Source: Aldehydirespirator sp965248735
Lineage (GTDB): Bacteria; Actinomycetota; Acidimicrobiia; Acidimicrobiales; Aldehydirespiratoraceae
DNA length: 64,000 nucleotides
NCBI GenBank assembly: GCA_965248735.1
Contig: OZ252146.1
Coordinates: 1,860,001 to 1,924,000 of the forward strand
Direction: 5' to 3'
Shown here: positions 41,246 through 50,918 of the stretch, piece after piece
Layout of the letters: each line of letters opens with the position of its first letter
Numbering within the stretch: the first letter of the stretch is position 1
Made by a program: the position numbers and the translations under genes
The notes under the pieces: generated by a model
The model's database searches: none
The model's input: only the letters and a program-made list of their open reading frames with translations
What the model was told of the DNA's origin: nothing

Positions 41246-43813
41246 TCAGTCGCTCGCGATGGCGTCGAGCACGTTCATGCGACTGGCCCGGTACGAGGGC
41301 AGGATCGCAGCGGCCAGGCCGAAGACCACGGCTGAGGCCACGAACACGACGAACTGCCCGGCCGGCACCGACACCCGGTCGACGATCTCGTCGGGGATCG
41401 CCACCGCGGCGGCCACGCCGAAGGCCAGCCCCAGCACCACCCCGATCAGGGCGCCGTACAGGGCGATGGTCACCGCCTCCCAGCGGATCATGCGCCGCAG
41501 CTGGCGCCGGGTCATGCCCACGGCCCGCAGCAGCCCGATCTCCCGGGTGCGCTCGAACGCCGACAGCGTCAGCGTGTTGACGATGCCGAAGAGGGCGATG
41601 ATCAGCGCGAACAGCAGGAAGACGTTGACCAAGGCCAGGGCGTTGTCGAGGGTGGACTCGGCGCTCTGCTGGAACTCCTGGCGGTCCTCGAGGTCGGCCT
41701 GGGGATAGGCGGCCAGCACGTCGCTGATCAGCGCCCTCGCGGCGGAGGGTTCATCGATCGCCGCGTCCACCAGGGCCACGTTGTCGGAGGCGGACGTGGC
41801 GAAACGCTGATGCAGCGCCCCGTCGATCAGCCAGTCCCCCCAGAAGGCGTCCTCGGAGTACACGGCAGCCACGATGACGGTTGCCGTGTTGCCGCTCACG
41901 AACTGGAGCCGGACACCGTCACCCACCCGCATCCCCCAGTCGTCGGCGGCGTCGGCGTGGACGAGCAGCCCGGCCTGCGGGTCGTAGCCGTCCAGCGAGC
42001 CGTCGACTATGTCGAGGTTCACGACGTCGCCTAGGTGGGCGACATCCGTCACCGTGAGCGTCGTCTCGTCGATCCGGCTCGGGTCGGCGTCGCTGAGTAT
42101 CTGCACGCGGTCAGAGCCGAAGGTCACGACCGAGCCGACGCCGGCGGAGCGCAGGTCCGAGGCGAGGGTCTTGGGCAGACCGGCGTTGCTCTCCACGCTG
42201 ACGATGTAGTCGGCGCTCACCGCGTTGGTCAGCGTGTCGACGAACGTGTCCTTGAAGGACTGGCCCACCACCGACACCATCGCAACGAGGGCCAGCCCCA
42301 CGGTGAGGGCCACCGCCGTGGCCGCGGTGCGCCGGGGGCTGCGGGCCGCGTTCTCGCGGGCCAGCCGTCCCGGCGTGCCGAATACCCGCCCGAGAGGGCG
42401 CGCCATCGTGGACACCACCGGCCCGGCGATCAGCGGGCTGAGCACGGACACGGCCACGAACACCACCGCCGCGCCGGCGGCAAGCGACAGCAGTTGCACG
42501 GTGGTGCTGTCGAAGTTGGCGAACAGCCCCCGCCAGGTGAGGACCAGTCCCGCCGCAGCCAGTCCGGCCCCGACCAGGGGCCGCCACAGGCGGCGGTGGC
42601 CGGTGTCGGCCCCGGCGTCTACGTGCAGTCCCGCAACCGGGGAGATCCGCGACGCCTTGATCGCCGGGATCAGCGACGCGAGCACGGTGAAGCCGATCCC
42701 CACCGCTACCGCCCACACCAGGGTGCGCGGCCGCAGAGGCAGCGGCCCGTCGGGCAGGGAGGCGCCGAACGCCGAGAACAGCGCTCGGATGCCGAGAGCG
42801 CCGAGCATTCCCAGTGCGACGCCGACCGCGGTGGCGACCGCACCGATGAGCACCGACTCCGCCAGCACCGAGCGGCGCACCTGCCGGGGCGTGGCCCCCA
42901 CCGCCCGCAGCAGCGACAGCTCGCGCACCCGCTGGCCCAACACGATGTTGAAGGTGTTGGAGATGATGAACAAGCTGACGAACAGCACCACGAAGGCGAA
43001 GGAGAGTAGGAAGGTCTGGAACGGCCCGATGAAGCCCTCGAAGGCGTCGCCGAACTCCTCCGTTGCCTCCTCGGCGGTGATCACCTCGGTGCCGTCCGGC
43101 AGCACTGTCTCGATGCGGGCCCGCAACGACTCGATGTCTGCGCCCGGCTCGGCCCGCACGGAGATCTGGTTGAACTGGCCGGGGAAACCGAGCACTTCCT
43201 GGGCGGTGGCCGTGTCGAACACCGAGAACGTCGCTCCGAGTCCGGCGTTGTCGGGGAAGCCGAACTGGATGGTGCCGGTGAGCGTGAACGTGCGGGGGCC
43301 GGTGGGGGTGACCACCTGGTAGTCCTGGCCGAACTCGAAGTCGTAGTTGGCGAAGGTCTCCACGTCGATGGCGAACTGAGACGGCCCTTGGGGCCGCTCG
43401 CCGTCGATGAGGAAGTACTGCGACAGCGACTCGTCGATCGTCCAGTTGCTGCCGGCGATGGGTCCCCCGAGCGTGGTCGGGGTCTCGCCCGATCCGTCCA
43501 CGGGTATGACTCCGTCCACGAAGAACCCGCCCTCGGCCGCTGACACCCCGTCAATGGAGCGGATGTCCTCCACGAGACTGTCCGGAACTGACGGAGCGGT
43601 GGCGTCGGTGATGTCGCCGAAGGGCAGAGCACCCCGGACCGTGAAGTCGCTGCCGGTGTTGATGTCGGCGGCGAGGTCGTCGAAGGTCGAGCGCAGCGAG
43701 TCGGCCGTCACGAAGGCAGCCACTACGAAGGCGACCCCCACCACGACGGCCAACGCGGTGAAGGCGAAGCGGAGTTTGTTCGCCAACACGGACTTGAGGG
43801 CCAGACGAAGCAT
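41246..43813 (-). CDS. ABC transporter permease, FtsX-like (MacB/LolC type), paralogue B
   Basis: The 855-residue protein has the same plan as the downstream permease: an N-terminal span, FtsX block one with LGQRVRELSLLRAVGA, a middle span pair, and a C-terminal FtsX block with TREIGLLRAVGMTRRQL. The two were produced by duplication and probably form a heterodimer. The extracytoplasmic domains differ more than the membrane blocks, which suggests different partners. It lies 46 nt after the ATPase gene. Confidence 0.87.
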   Translation of the reverse strand: MLRLALKSVLANKLRFAFTALAVVVGVAFVVAAFVTADSLRSTFDDLAADINTGSDFTVRGALPFGDITDATAPSVPDSLVEDIRSIDGVSAAEGGFFVDGVIPVDGSGETPTTLGGPIAGSNWTIDESLSQYFLIDGERPQGPSQFAIDVETFANYDFEFGQDYQVVTPTGPRTFTLTGTIQFGFPDNAGLGATFSVFDTATAQEVLGFPGQFNQISVRAEPGADIESLRARIETVLPDGTEVITAEEATEEFGDAFEGFIGPFQTFLLSFAFVVLFVSLFIISNTFNIVLGQRVRELSLLRAVGATPRQVRRSVLAESVLIGAVATAVGVALGMLGALGIRALFSAFGASLPDGPLPLRPRTLVWAVAVGIGFTVLASLIPAIKASRISPVAGLHVDAGADTGHRRLWRPLVGAGLAAAGLVLTWRGLFANFDSTTVQLLSLAAGAAVVFVAVSVLSPLIAGPVVSTMARPLGRVFGTPGRLARENAARSPRRTAATAVALTVGLALVAMVSVVGQSFKDTFVDTLTNAVSADYIVSVESNAGLPKTLASDLRSAGVGSVVTFGSDRVQILSDADPSRIDETTLTVTDVAHLGDVVNLDIVDGSLDGYDPQAGLLVHADAADDWGMRVGDGVRLQFVSGNTATVIVAAVYSEDAFWGDWLIDGALHQRFATSASDNVALVDAAIDEPSAARALISDVLAAYPQADLEDRQEFQQSAESTLDNALALVNVFLLFALIIALFGIVNTLTLSAFERTREIGLLRAVGMTRRQLRRMIRWEAVTIALYGALIGVVLGLAFGVAAAVAIPDEIVDRVSVPAGQFVVFVASAVVFGLAAAILPSYRASRMNVLDAIASD

Positions 43814-43859
43814 GTCGGGGCCGATTCCGGGAGTCGTGGTCGAGGTGCGGCGAGGCCGG

Positions 43860-44609
43860 CTAGGCGCCGAGCCGGGTCATGTGGTCGCGGATGGCCTGGG
43901 GTGTGGGATCGGCGAGCTCGTCCACGATCTTGCCGTCCACCAGGAACACGACCCGGTCGGCGTAGGAGGCGGCCACCGGGTCGTGGGTGACCATCACGAC
44001 TGTCTGGCCCATCCCGTCGACCGCGTCGCGAATGAACCCGAGGATCTCGGCCGCGGTGTTGGAGTCGACGTTGCCGGTGGGCTCGTCGGCGAAGATGATC
44101 TGCGGCTTGCCGGCCAGGGCGCGGGCCACGGCCACTCGCTGCTGCTGGCCGCCGGAGAGCTCGTTGGGGCGGTGCTTCACCCGGTCGGCGAGCCCGGTGG
44201 CCCCCACCACCTCGTCGATCCAGGCGGTGTCGCCCTTCTCGCCGGCGAGGTCCATGGGCAGGGTGATGTTCTCGATGGCGGTGAGGGTGGGCACCAGGTT
44301 GTAGGCCTGGAACACGAACCCGACGTGGTCGCGGCGCAGCAGCGTGAGGTCGCGCTCCGTCAGCGTGGTCAGGTCGGTGTCTCCGATCATCACCTGGCCG
44401 GATGTCACCGTGTCGAGCCCAGCCATGCAGTGCATCAACGTTGACTTACCCGAGCCTGACGGACCCATCGTGGCGGTGAAGCGGCCCTGCTCGAAGGCGA
44501 CATCGATGGCGTCGAGGGCACGCACCTCGGTGTCGCCCGAGCCGTAGATCTTGCTGGCGGCCACGGCGCGCGCCGCAGTGGCCAGTGCTTGCGTGGGGGA
44601 GGAAGTCAC
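43860..44609 (-). CDS. ABC transporter ATPase, MacB/LolD type
   Basis: The 249-residue protein has Walker A GPSGSGKST, signature LSGGQQQRVAVARAL, Walker B IIFADEPTGNVD and H-loop VTHDPVA, matching the ATPases of MacB-type mechanotransmission transporters. It is the first gene of the operon with two FtsX-like permeases. Confidence 0.9.
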   Translation of the reverse strand: MTSSPTQALATAARAVAASKIYGSGDTEVRALDAIDVAFEQGRFTATMGPSGSGKSTLMHCMAGLDTVTSGQVMIGDTDLTTLTERDLTLLRRDHVGFVFQAYNLVPTLTAIENITLPMDLAGEKGDTAWIDEVVGATGLADRVKHRPNELSGGQQQRVAVARALAGKPQIIFADEPTGNVDSNTAAEILGFIRDAVDGMGQTVVMVTHDPVAASYADRVVFLVDGKIVDELADPTPQAIRDHMTRLGA

Positions 44610-46647
44610 AGGTTCTCCTAAGCACAGGTGGAGGTGGGAGGGGACTGACGCCGGACTCTACAGGTCGACCCCGCAACACGACTGCGGATGCCAGCAAGAC
44701 AGCGTCGTCCTGAAGACGACAGAGCCTACGCTGACTGCCATCAGCGACGCAGCGTTCTTCAAGGCACCCGACGGCGAAGCATCGTTTCGGTGGGGTCGGG
44801 TCATCCGGCTGTTCGGACCTCATCGGGCCCGGGTTGCCGCGGTTGTCGGCCTGGTGTTGGTGGTGTCGGTGCTCGGAATCATCAACCCGCTGTTGATCCG
44901 CGTGGTGTTCGATGACGGCCTGTTCCCAAACGGCGGCTCGGTCAACTTCGACCTCGTTGTTGGCCTGTCAGCCGTCATGCTCGCTGTCAGCGTGGTCGCT
45001 GGGGCGTTGGGGGTTGTGCAGACGCTGGCCACCAACCGTCTAGGCCAGGGCGTGCTGCGAGATCTGCGCAACCGGCTCTATGAGCACCTGCAGCGGCTGT
45101 CGCTGAACTTCTACTCCGGCACCCGAACCGGCGAGCTTCAGTCCCGCATTACGAGCGATGTGGGTGGGATCCAGACGGCGGTCACGACGACCGTCTCAAG
45201 CATATTGTCCAACGGCGTGACCTTCGTCAGCGCCCTGGTGGCGATGGCGCTGCTGTCGGCGCCGCTAACGGCGCTGTCGCTTGCAACAGTTCCGCTATTC
45301 TTGTTGGCCACCCGGTGGGTCGGCCGCCGCCGGGAGCGCTACACCGGCCACGCCCAGGCAGCCGCGGCCGAAATGAGCGTTGTCACGCAGGAGACGCTCT
45401 CGGTGTCGGGGATCACCCTGTCGAGGCTGTTCGGCCGCCAAGACTCCGAGGTCGAGCGGTTCAGAGCGGCCAATGACCGGCTGGCCGCCGCGGCCACCTC
45501 CCAGCAGGCAATCGGCGACGCGTTCTTCACCGTGATCGGGGCGTTCATGGGCGCCACTCCCATCGTGGTGTACCTGATGGCCGGGTGGCTGCTCGATAGA
45601 GGCACCGGTGGCCTGACGGCGGGCACCATCGTGGCCTTCACCACGCTGCAGAGCCGGTTGTTCTTCCCGGTGGCCCGATTCCTCGAGACGATGGTGGAGT
45701 TGCAGTCTTCTCGTGCCCTGTTCCGGCGGGTTTTCGCCTACCTGGACACCGAACCCGACTTGGTTGAGGCCGACAAGCCGATCCGCCTCGAACATGACCA
45801 GGTCCGAGGTGAGCTCGTCTTCGACGGCGTGCGGTTCGCCTATGCGGCCGATCCTGACCACCCGGCCCTCGAAGATGTCACCTTTACCGCCGGCCCCGGG
45901 CAACTCATCGCTCTTGTGGGACCGTCGGGGAGCGGGAAGACCACGGTGTTGAGTCTCGCCGCTCGTCTCTATGACCCAACGTCGGGTACCGTCTCGATCG
46001 ACGACATCGACATTCGGAATCTCAGCTTCGCCTCGATGGCTCAGGCGGTGGGGTTCGTCACTCAGGAGAGCTATCTGTTCGCCGGGTCGCTGCGGGCCAA
46101 CATCGCCTATGGCAGTCCGGACGCCAGCGACACCGATATCGAGAAGGCGTGTCGGGCGGCCGCCATCCATGACCGGATCATGGAGTTCCCCGACGGCTAC
46201 AGCACGGTGGTCGGCGAGCGGGGTGCCCGCCTGTCGGGTGGGGAACGCCAACGCGTGGCCATCGCCCGCGTGTTGCTGCAAGATCCCCGGATCCTGGTTC
46301 TCGACGAGGCGACGTCGGCCCTCGACACCGTCTCGGAGAGGCGCATCCAAGAAGCTCTCGGCGAACTCATCGGCAGCCGCACAACGCTGGCGGTGGCTCA
46401 CCGGCTCTCGACCATCCAGGCCGCGGATGTGATCCATGTTGTTGAGTCAGGTCGGATCGTCGAGACCGGCGACCACGACACCCTCGTGGCCGCCGCTGGA
46501 CCCTACGCCGCACTGTACCGAGAACAGTTTGGCGGCGGAGCGATCGAGACCACCTGCGCCGACGGCCTGGTGTTGATCAACGGCCATTGCGAACCGTTCA
46601 CGAAGACGGACTCCATCAGCCGCGCCTCGGCGCTCCGTCAACGGTAG
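44593..46647 (+). CDS. ABC exporter, fused membrane and ATPase domains
   Basis: The protein of about 684 residues has six membrane spans (starting near HRARVAAVVGLVLVV), then an ATPase domain with GPSGSGKTTVL, LSGGERQRVAIARVLL, ILVLDEATSALD and VAHRLSTI. It works as a homo- or heterodimeric exporter. The start is uncertain: GTG 44593 overlaps the divergent ATPase by 17 nt, and the only other in-frame candidates before the first span are CTG codons. The C-terminal 40 residues after FGGG contain two Cys (TTCADGLVLINGHCEPF) and are unusual. Confidence 0.82.
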   Translation: MGEEVTGSPKHRWRWEGTDAGLYRSTPQHDCGCQQDSVVLKTTEPTLTAISDAAFFKAPDGEASFRWGRVIRLFGPHRARVAAVVGLVLVVSVLGIINPLLIRVVFDDGLFPNGGSVNFDLVVGLSAVMLAVSVVAGALGVVQTLATNRLGQGVLRDLRNRLYEHLQRLSLNFYSGTRTGELQSRITSDVGGIQTAVTTTVSSILSNGVTFVSALVAMALLSAPLTALSLATVPLFLLATRWVGRRRERYTGHAQAAAAEMSVVTQETLSVSGITLSRLFGRQDSEVERFRAANDRLAAAATSQQAIGDAFFTVIGAFMGATPIVVYLMAGWLLDRGTGGLTAGTIVAFTTLQSRLFFPVARFLETMVELQSSRALFRRVFAYLDTEPDLVEADKPIRLEHDQVRGELVFDGVRFAYAADPDHPALEDVTFTAGPGQLIALVGPSGSGKTTVLSLAARLYDPTSGTVSIDDIDIRNLSFASMAQAVGFVTQESYLFAGSLRANIAYGSPDASDTDIEKACRAAAIHDRIMEFPDGYSTVVGERGARLSGGERQRVAIARVLLQDPRILVLDEATSALDTVSERRIQEALGELIGSRTTLAVAHRLSTIQAADVIHVVESGRIVETGDHDTLVAAAGPYAALYREQFGGGAIETTCADGLVLINGHCEPFTKTDSISRASALRQR

Positions 46648-46708
46648 GACAGCAGCGCCAGGGTCGCCCCGTCGACCCGGCCGAGATCGTGCGATCAACG
46701 GCATAGAT

Positions 46709-46729
46709 GCATTGTGCATTGTGCATTGT
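46709..46729. repeat. 7-bp microsatellite (GCATTGT x3)
   Basis: Three perfect tandem copies of GCATTGT at 46709, 46716 and 46723 directly precede the 72-bp tandem hairpin units. Confidence 0.9.
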
Positions 46730-46887
46730 GCTGCCGATTGGCGCAGGAGTGAGATGCCGTTGCGGGATTGGCAGCGTTCTGCACGGCATGGGTGCGTTTG
46801 TGCTGCCGATTGGCGCAGGAGTGGGACGCCGTTGCGGGATTGGCAGCGTTCTGCACGGTATGGGTGCGTTTGTGCTGCCAATTCGCG
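46728..46887. repeat. Tandem 72-bp units carrying hairpin repeat copies 4 and 5
   Basis: Two nearly identical 72-bp units (46728-46799 and 46800-46871) and the first 16 bp of a third fill the spacer between the exporter and the Rieske-FMN gene. Each holds ATTGGCAGC followed by GCAC/GTGC inner pairing and GCTGCC(G/A)ATT. The last unit ends with GCTGCCAATTCGCG, like copies 1 and 6. Confidence 0.88.
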
Positions 46888-46943
46888 CAGGGCTGGCGGG
46901 CCGTGCCTCTTGGGCGGCGGGACTCGGCGTAGGGTGAGGATCC

Positions 46944-48554
46944 GTGCAGCCGTACAGGATTGCCACTTGGAGCGAGGTGCCGGACCGGGAGCCGGTCGGG
47001 GCGTTGGTGAGCAACGTCGACCTGGTGATCGTGCGCTTCGACGGGAACCACTCGGTGCTCTACGGGCGCTGCCTGCACCGGGGCGCGCTCATGTGCGACG
47101 GCCGCATCTCCGGAGACAACATCATCTGCGGCCTCCACGGCTGGGACTACGTGTTCCACACCGGCGTGTCGAGCTACGACAACGCCGAGCGGCTGGCCAA
47201 GTTCTCGTCGTGGCTCGACGGCGACGACCTGCTGGTGGACCTCGACGAGATCCTGGCCTGGGAGAAGGAGCACCCCCAGCCCTTCGACCGAGCCGCCTAC
47301 CAGGGCGTCTACCAGGACCCCCACGGCGAGCCGGCCGAGCCCCATGTCGGCCTCATCCGCCGCCTGGCCAACGAGGGCCTCGAGTACCTCGGCCACCACG
47401 GGCCGGTCACCTCGATGGGCGTTCCCCGCACCGAGCTGCCGAGCTGGGACGACATCCAGTTCATGACCGCCCAGCTGGCCCGCCGGCCCCGCCTCGACGA
47501 CGAGCCGGTTGGCACCGAGGTGGTCGTCGGTCCCAACGCGGACCGGCCCCTACGCCTGGAGATACCGCTGCTTGTTAGCGACATGAGCTTCGGAGCGCTG
47601 TCGGAGGAGGCCAAGGTGGCCCTGGCCCGCGGCGCGGAGCGGTCCGGGACCGGCATCTGCTCGGGCGAGGGCGGCATGCTGCCGGAGGAGCGGGCCGAGA
47701 ACTCCCGCTACTTCTACGAGCTGGCCAGCGGCAAGTTCGGTTGGTCGATGGAGCGGGCGGCCGGCTGCCAGGCCTTCCACTTCAAGCTGGGCCAGGGGGC
47801 CAAGACCGGCACCGGCGGGCACCTGCCCGGCATCAAGGTGCAGGGCAAGATCGCCGAGGTGCGCGGTCTGGAGCCGGGCACCGCGGCCATCTCGCCGTCG
47901 ACGTTCGTGGACCTGTGCAACGAGGACGACTACCGGCGTTTCGGAGACGACGTGCGGGAGGCGTCGGGCGGCATTCCCATCGGGGTGAAGATGTCGGCCC
48001 AGCACATCGAGGACGACATCGACGCCGCCCTGCGGGTGGGGGTGGACTACATCATCCTCGACGGCCGCGGCGGCGGCACCGGCGCGGCGCCTGTGATCTT
48101 CCGCGACAACATCTCGGTGCCCACCATCCCCGCGCTGGCCCGGGCCCGGCGCCATCTCGACGCCCGGGGGCGGCGGGACGTGACGCTGGTGGTCACCGGC
48201 GGGCTGCGCACCCCGGCCGACTTCGCCAAGGCGCTGGCCCTGGGCGCCGGCGCGGTGGCGGTGTCCAACGCGGCCATGCAGGCCATCGGCTGTCTGGGCA
48301 TGCGGGCCTGCTCCACCAACAACTGCCCGGTGGGGATCGCCACGCAGCGGCCCGAGCTGCGGGCCCGGCTGCCGGTGGAGGAGGCCGCCGAGCGGCTCCA
48401 CAAGTTCTTCTGCGCCTCGGTGGAGCTGATGTGCGTGCTGGCCCGGGCTTGCGGCCACGCCCACCTGGACGAGTTCTGCGCCGACGACTTGACCACCTTC
48501 GACCGCGACATGGCCCACCTCACCGACATCCGCTACGGCGGGGTCCGCCTCTGA
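46944..48554 (+). CDS. Rieske domain fused to a glutamate-synthase-like FMN domain
   Basis: The 536-residue protein starts at GTG 46944. Residues 1-90 are a Rieske domain: Cys43-x-His45 (CLHRG) and Cys62-x2-His65 (CGLHGW). Residues 170-530 match the FMN/3Fe-4S synthase domain of glutamate synthase: SDMSFGALSEEAK, SGEGGMLPEE, GVKMSAQHIEDD, the FMN loop with GGGTGAAP, and Cys-x5-Cys-x4-Cys in CLGMRACSTNNCPVGIATQ. There is no glutaminase domain. An electron path from Rieske through 3Fe-4S to FMN is likely. The substrate is unknown; the adjacent gene also has a Rieske domain. Confidence 0.87.
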   Translation: MQPYRIATWSEVPDREPVGALVSNVDLVIVRFDGNHSVLYGRCLHRGALMCDGRISGDNIICGLHGWDYVFHTGVSSYDNAERLAKFSSWLDGDDLLVDLDEILAWEKEHPQPFDRAAYQGVYQDPHGEPAEPHVGLIRRLANEGLEYLGHHGPVTSMGVPRTELPSWDDIQFMTAQLARRPRLDDEPVGTEVVVGPNADRPLRLEIPLLVSDMSFGALSEEAKVALARGAERSGTGICSGEGGMLPEERAENSRYFYELASGKFGWSMERAAGCQAFHFKLGQGAKTGTGGHLPGIKVQGKIAEVRGLEPGTAAISPSTFVDLCNEDDYRRFGDDVREASGGIPIGVKMSAQHIEDDIDAALRVGVDYIILDGRGGGTGAAPVIFRDNISVPTIPALARARRHLDARGRRDVTLVVTGGLRTPADFAKALALGAGAVAVSNAAMQAIGCLGMRACSTNNCPVGIATQRPELRARLPVEEAAERLHKFFCASVELMCVLARACGHAHLDEFCADDLTTFDRDMAHLTDIRYGGVRL

Positions 48555-48707
48555 TTAGCGAGTCTCAGCCGCCCACGGAGCGACGCCCGGTCTCAGGGTC
48601 AGTCCTACTCCGCGGGTCGAAAGGTCTCGGTGGACACTGACAAGAGCAGTGTGCAGCCCTCGGTAGAGTGCGGCCGCCGCGGCGGTGTCGATCTAGGAGA
48701 GTCGTTG

Positions 48708-50726
48708 ATGGCCCAGTCCGAACAGCCGGCCCCGAGTGTCGTAGATCCGGCCTTGCCCGAGGGCGAGTTCGCCTGGCACAAGCTGGTTGATCTCGACGAG
48801 CTCTCCGAGGGCCGGGTCATGACCGTGGCCGTCGGCCACGAGAGCCTGTGCGTGACCCGCACCGCCGAGGGCGGCTACGGGTGCCTGGGAAACGCCTGCC
48901 CCCACCAGGGCGGCCCGCTGGGTGAGGGCTCCATCGAGGGCGGGTGGCTGCGGTGCCCGTGGCACGGCTACGACTACTCGCCCAAGAACGGCAGGCCCCC
49001 GCCGCCCTTCGACGACGCCCCGGCGGCGTACCTAACCGAAGTGCGCGACGACGGCGTGTATGCGGCCTTGCCCGTCGAGCGGCCCCGGGCTCGCACCGTC
49101 TCCGACGTTCTGGTGGAGACGATGGTGGCCTGGGGCGTGACCCACGTCTTCGGCATGGTCGGGCACTCCAACCTGGGCTTCGCGGATGCTCTGCGGGCCG
49201 CCGAGGCACGGGGGGACCTCACGTTCGTCGGCGTTCGCCACGAAGGCGCGGCCTCCTTCGCGGCCTGTGCCTACGGCAAGCTCACCGGCGGGCTGGCTGC
49301 CTGCTTCGCCATCGCCGGACCGGGCTCCACCAACCTGCTGACCGGCCTTTATGACGCCAAGATGGACCGGGCCCCGGTGCTGGCCCTGTCGGGCCAGGTG
49401 CCCTCCGCGGTGCGGGGCCGGGGCGCCTTCCAGGACACCGATTTGTCGGCCGCGTTCGCGGATGTAGCCCGCTACACCGCCACCGTCCAGGCCGGCTCCA
49501 GCTACGCCGAGCTGATGACCTTGGCCTGCAAGACCGCGGTTGTCGAGCGCGACGTGGCCCACCTGGTGCTGCCCGACGAGGTGCAGGTCCTGCCCGCGCC
49601 CCCCGGGGCGGCCGGCTCGCCCGGCTCCCCGCAGGGGCGCACCGGCTCGCGGGCCGTCGAACCGCCCGCCGAGGCGTTGGCCGCCGCGGTCGAGGCGGTG
49701 GCCGGCGCGCAGCGGCCCCTGATCATCGTGGGCCACGGTGCCCGCTCGGCCATGGCCGACATCGGTGCCCTGGCCGAGCAGCTGGGCGCGCCGGTGGCGA
49801 CCACGTTCAAGGGCAAGGGCCTGATCGGGGACCGCCATCCGCTGGCCTTAGGTGTGCTGGGCCGCTCGGGCACACCCATCGCCAGCTGGTTCATGAACGA
49901 GGCCGACCTGCTGTTGACCTTCGGGGTGTCGTTCGCCAACCACACCGGCATCGCCGACTACAAGCCCATCGTGCAGATCGACTTCGACCCGATGGCGCTG
50001 GGCCGCTTCCATTCCGTGGACGTGCCGGTGCTGGCCGAGGTTGGGGTGGCGGCCCGGGCCCTGGCCCAAGCGATGCCCGAAGAGCGCCGGTGCCAGGACC
50101 TGCGGCCCGAGGTGGCCGAGCGGTGGGCCATCTGGCGGACCGAGAAGGCCCGGCGCCGGGCCGATGACCGGGGCGAGGGCCTCAACGCGGCGTCGGTGTT
50201 CGACGCCCTGAGCCGGCTGGTACCCGCCGACGCCATCATGGCGGTGGACGTGGGCAACCACGCCTACTCCTTCGGGCGCTATTTCGAGACCAGGGGCCAG
50301 ACCGTGCTGATGTCGGGCTACCTCGGATCCATCGGCTTCTCCCTGCCCGCGGCCATGGGCTGCTGGGCCGCCACCCGCAGCCGCCCCGAGCACGCCGGCC
50401 GGGCAGTGGTGTCGGTGTCGGGCGACGGCGGGTTCGGCCAGTACGCCATGGAGCTCACCACCGCGGCTAAGCACGGCATGGACATCACCCACGTGCTGTT
50501 GAACAACAACGAGCTGGGCAAGATCTCCAAGGAGCAGCGGGCCGCCGAGCTCGACGTGTGGCAGACCTCGCTGCGAAACCCCGACTTCGCGGCCTTCGCC
50601 GAGCTGTGCGGCGCCCGAGGCTTCCGAGTGGCCGTCCCCGGTCAGCTTGACGGCGCCCTCGCCGCGGCCCTTGACCATCAGGGCCCCGCCCTAGTCGAGA
50701 TCCTCACCGACCCCCTGCTGGTCTAG
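48708..50726 (+). CDS. Rieske domain fused to a TPP-dependent enzyme (acetolactate synthase/PoxB-like)
   Basis: The 672-residue protein starts at ATG 48708 (AGGAGAG upstream). Residues 20-122 are a Rieske domain with Cys64-x-His66 (CPHQGG) and Cys83-x2-His86 (CPWHGY). Residues 128-672 are a three-domain TPP enzyme: catalytic Glu179 in VRHEGAASFAA, FQDTDL, the central domain, and the TPP motif GDGG ... LLNNNELG. Pyruvate oxidase, acetolactate synthase, and oxalyl-CoA or sulfoacetaldehyde enzymes share this fold; the fused Rieske domain suggests an oxidative decarboxylation in which electrons leave through an iron-sulfur cluster. It follows the Rieske-FMN gene in the same direction. Confidence 0.87.
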   Translation: MAQSEQPAPSVVDPALPEGEFAWHKLVDLDELSEGRVMTVAVGHESLCVTRTAEGGYGCLGNACPHQGGPLGEGSIEGGWLRCPWHGYDYSPKNGRPPPPFDDAPAAYLTEVRDDGVYAALPVERPRARTVSDVLVETMVAWGVTHVFGMVGHSNLGFADALRAAEARGDLTFVGVRHEGAASFAACAYGKLTGGLAACFAIAGPGSTNLLTGLYDAKMDRAPVLALSGQVPSAVRGRGAFQDTDLSAAFADVARYTATVQAGSSYAELMTLACKTAVVERDVAHLVLPDEVQVLPAPPGAAGSPGSPQGRTGSRAVEPPAEALAAAVEAVAGAQRPLIIVGHGARSAMADIGALAEQLGAPVATTFKGKGLIGDRHPLALGVLGRSGTPIASWFMNEADLLLTFGVSFANHTGIADYKPIVQIDFDPMALGRFHSVDVPVLAEVGVAARALAQAMPEERRCQDLRPEVAERWAIWRTEKARRRADDRGEGLNAASVFDALSRLVPADAIMAVDVGNHAYSFGRYFETRGQTVLMSGYLGSIGFSLPAAMGCWAATRSRPEHAGRAVVSVSGDGGFGQYAMELTTAAKHGMDITHVLLNNNELGKISKEQRAAELDVWQTSLRNPDFAAFAELCGARGFRVAVPGQLDGALAAALDHQGPALVEILTDPLLV

Positions 50727-50918
50727 CCCCGGCGACCCAGTCGCCTCCGCGGTCCGCCCGGGCTGACCCCGATGGCGGCAGATGCTCTCGGGGGAAGTTC
50801 AGGGACATCCCCGATTGGGCGCCGAGACCGCGAGTCGCACAGTGGACCCGTGGATGAGGCCGCGTCGGCGCCGCAGACTGCCGGCAGGAACGGCACAGGG
50901 CAACCGTATGCTCCGCCG

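Noticed and set aside
2908..48570. Shared 15-mer TAGCGAGTCTCAGCC at 2908 and about 48556
   Set aside because: A few exact 15-mer matches are expected by chance in 64 kb, and the flanks are unrelated.
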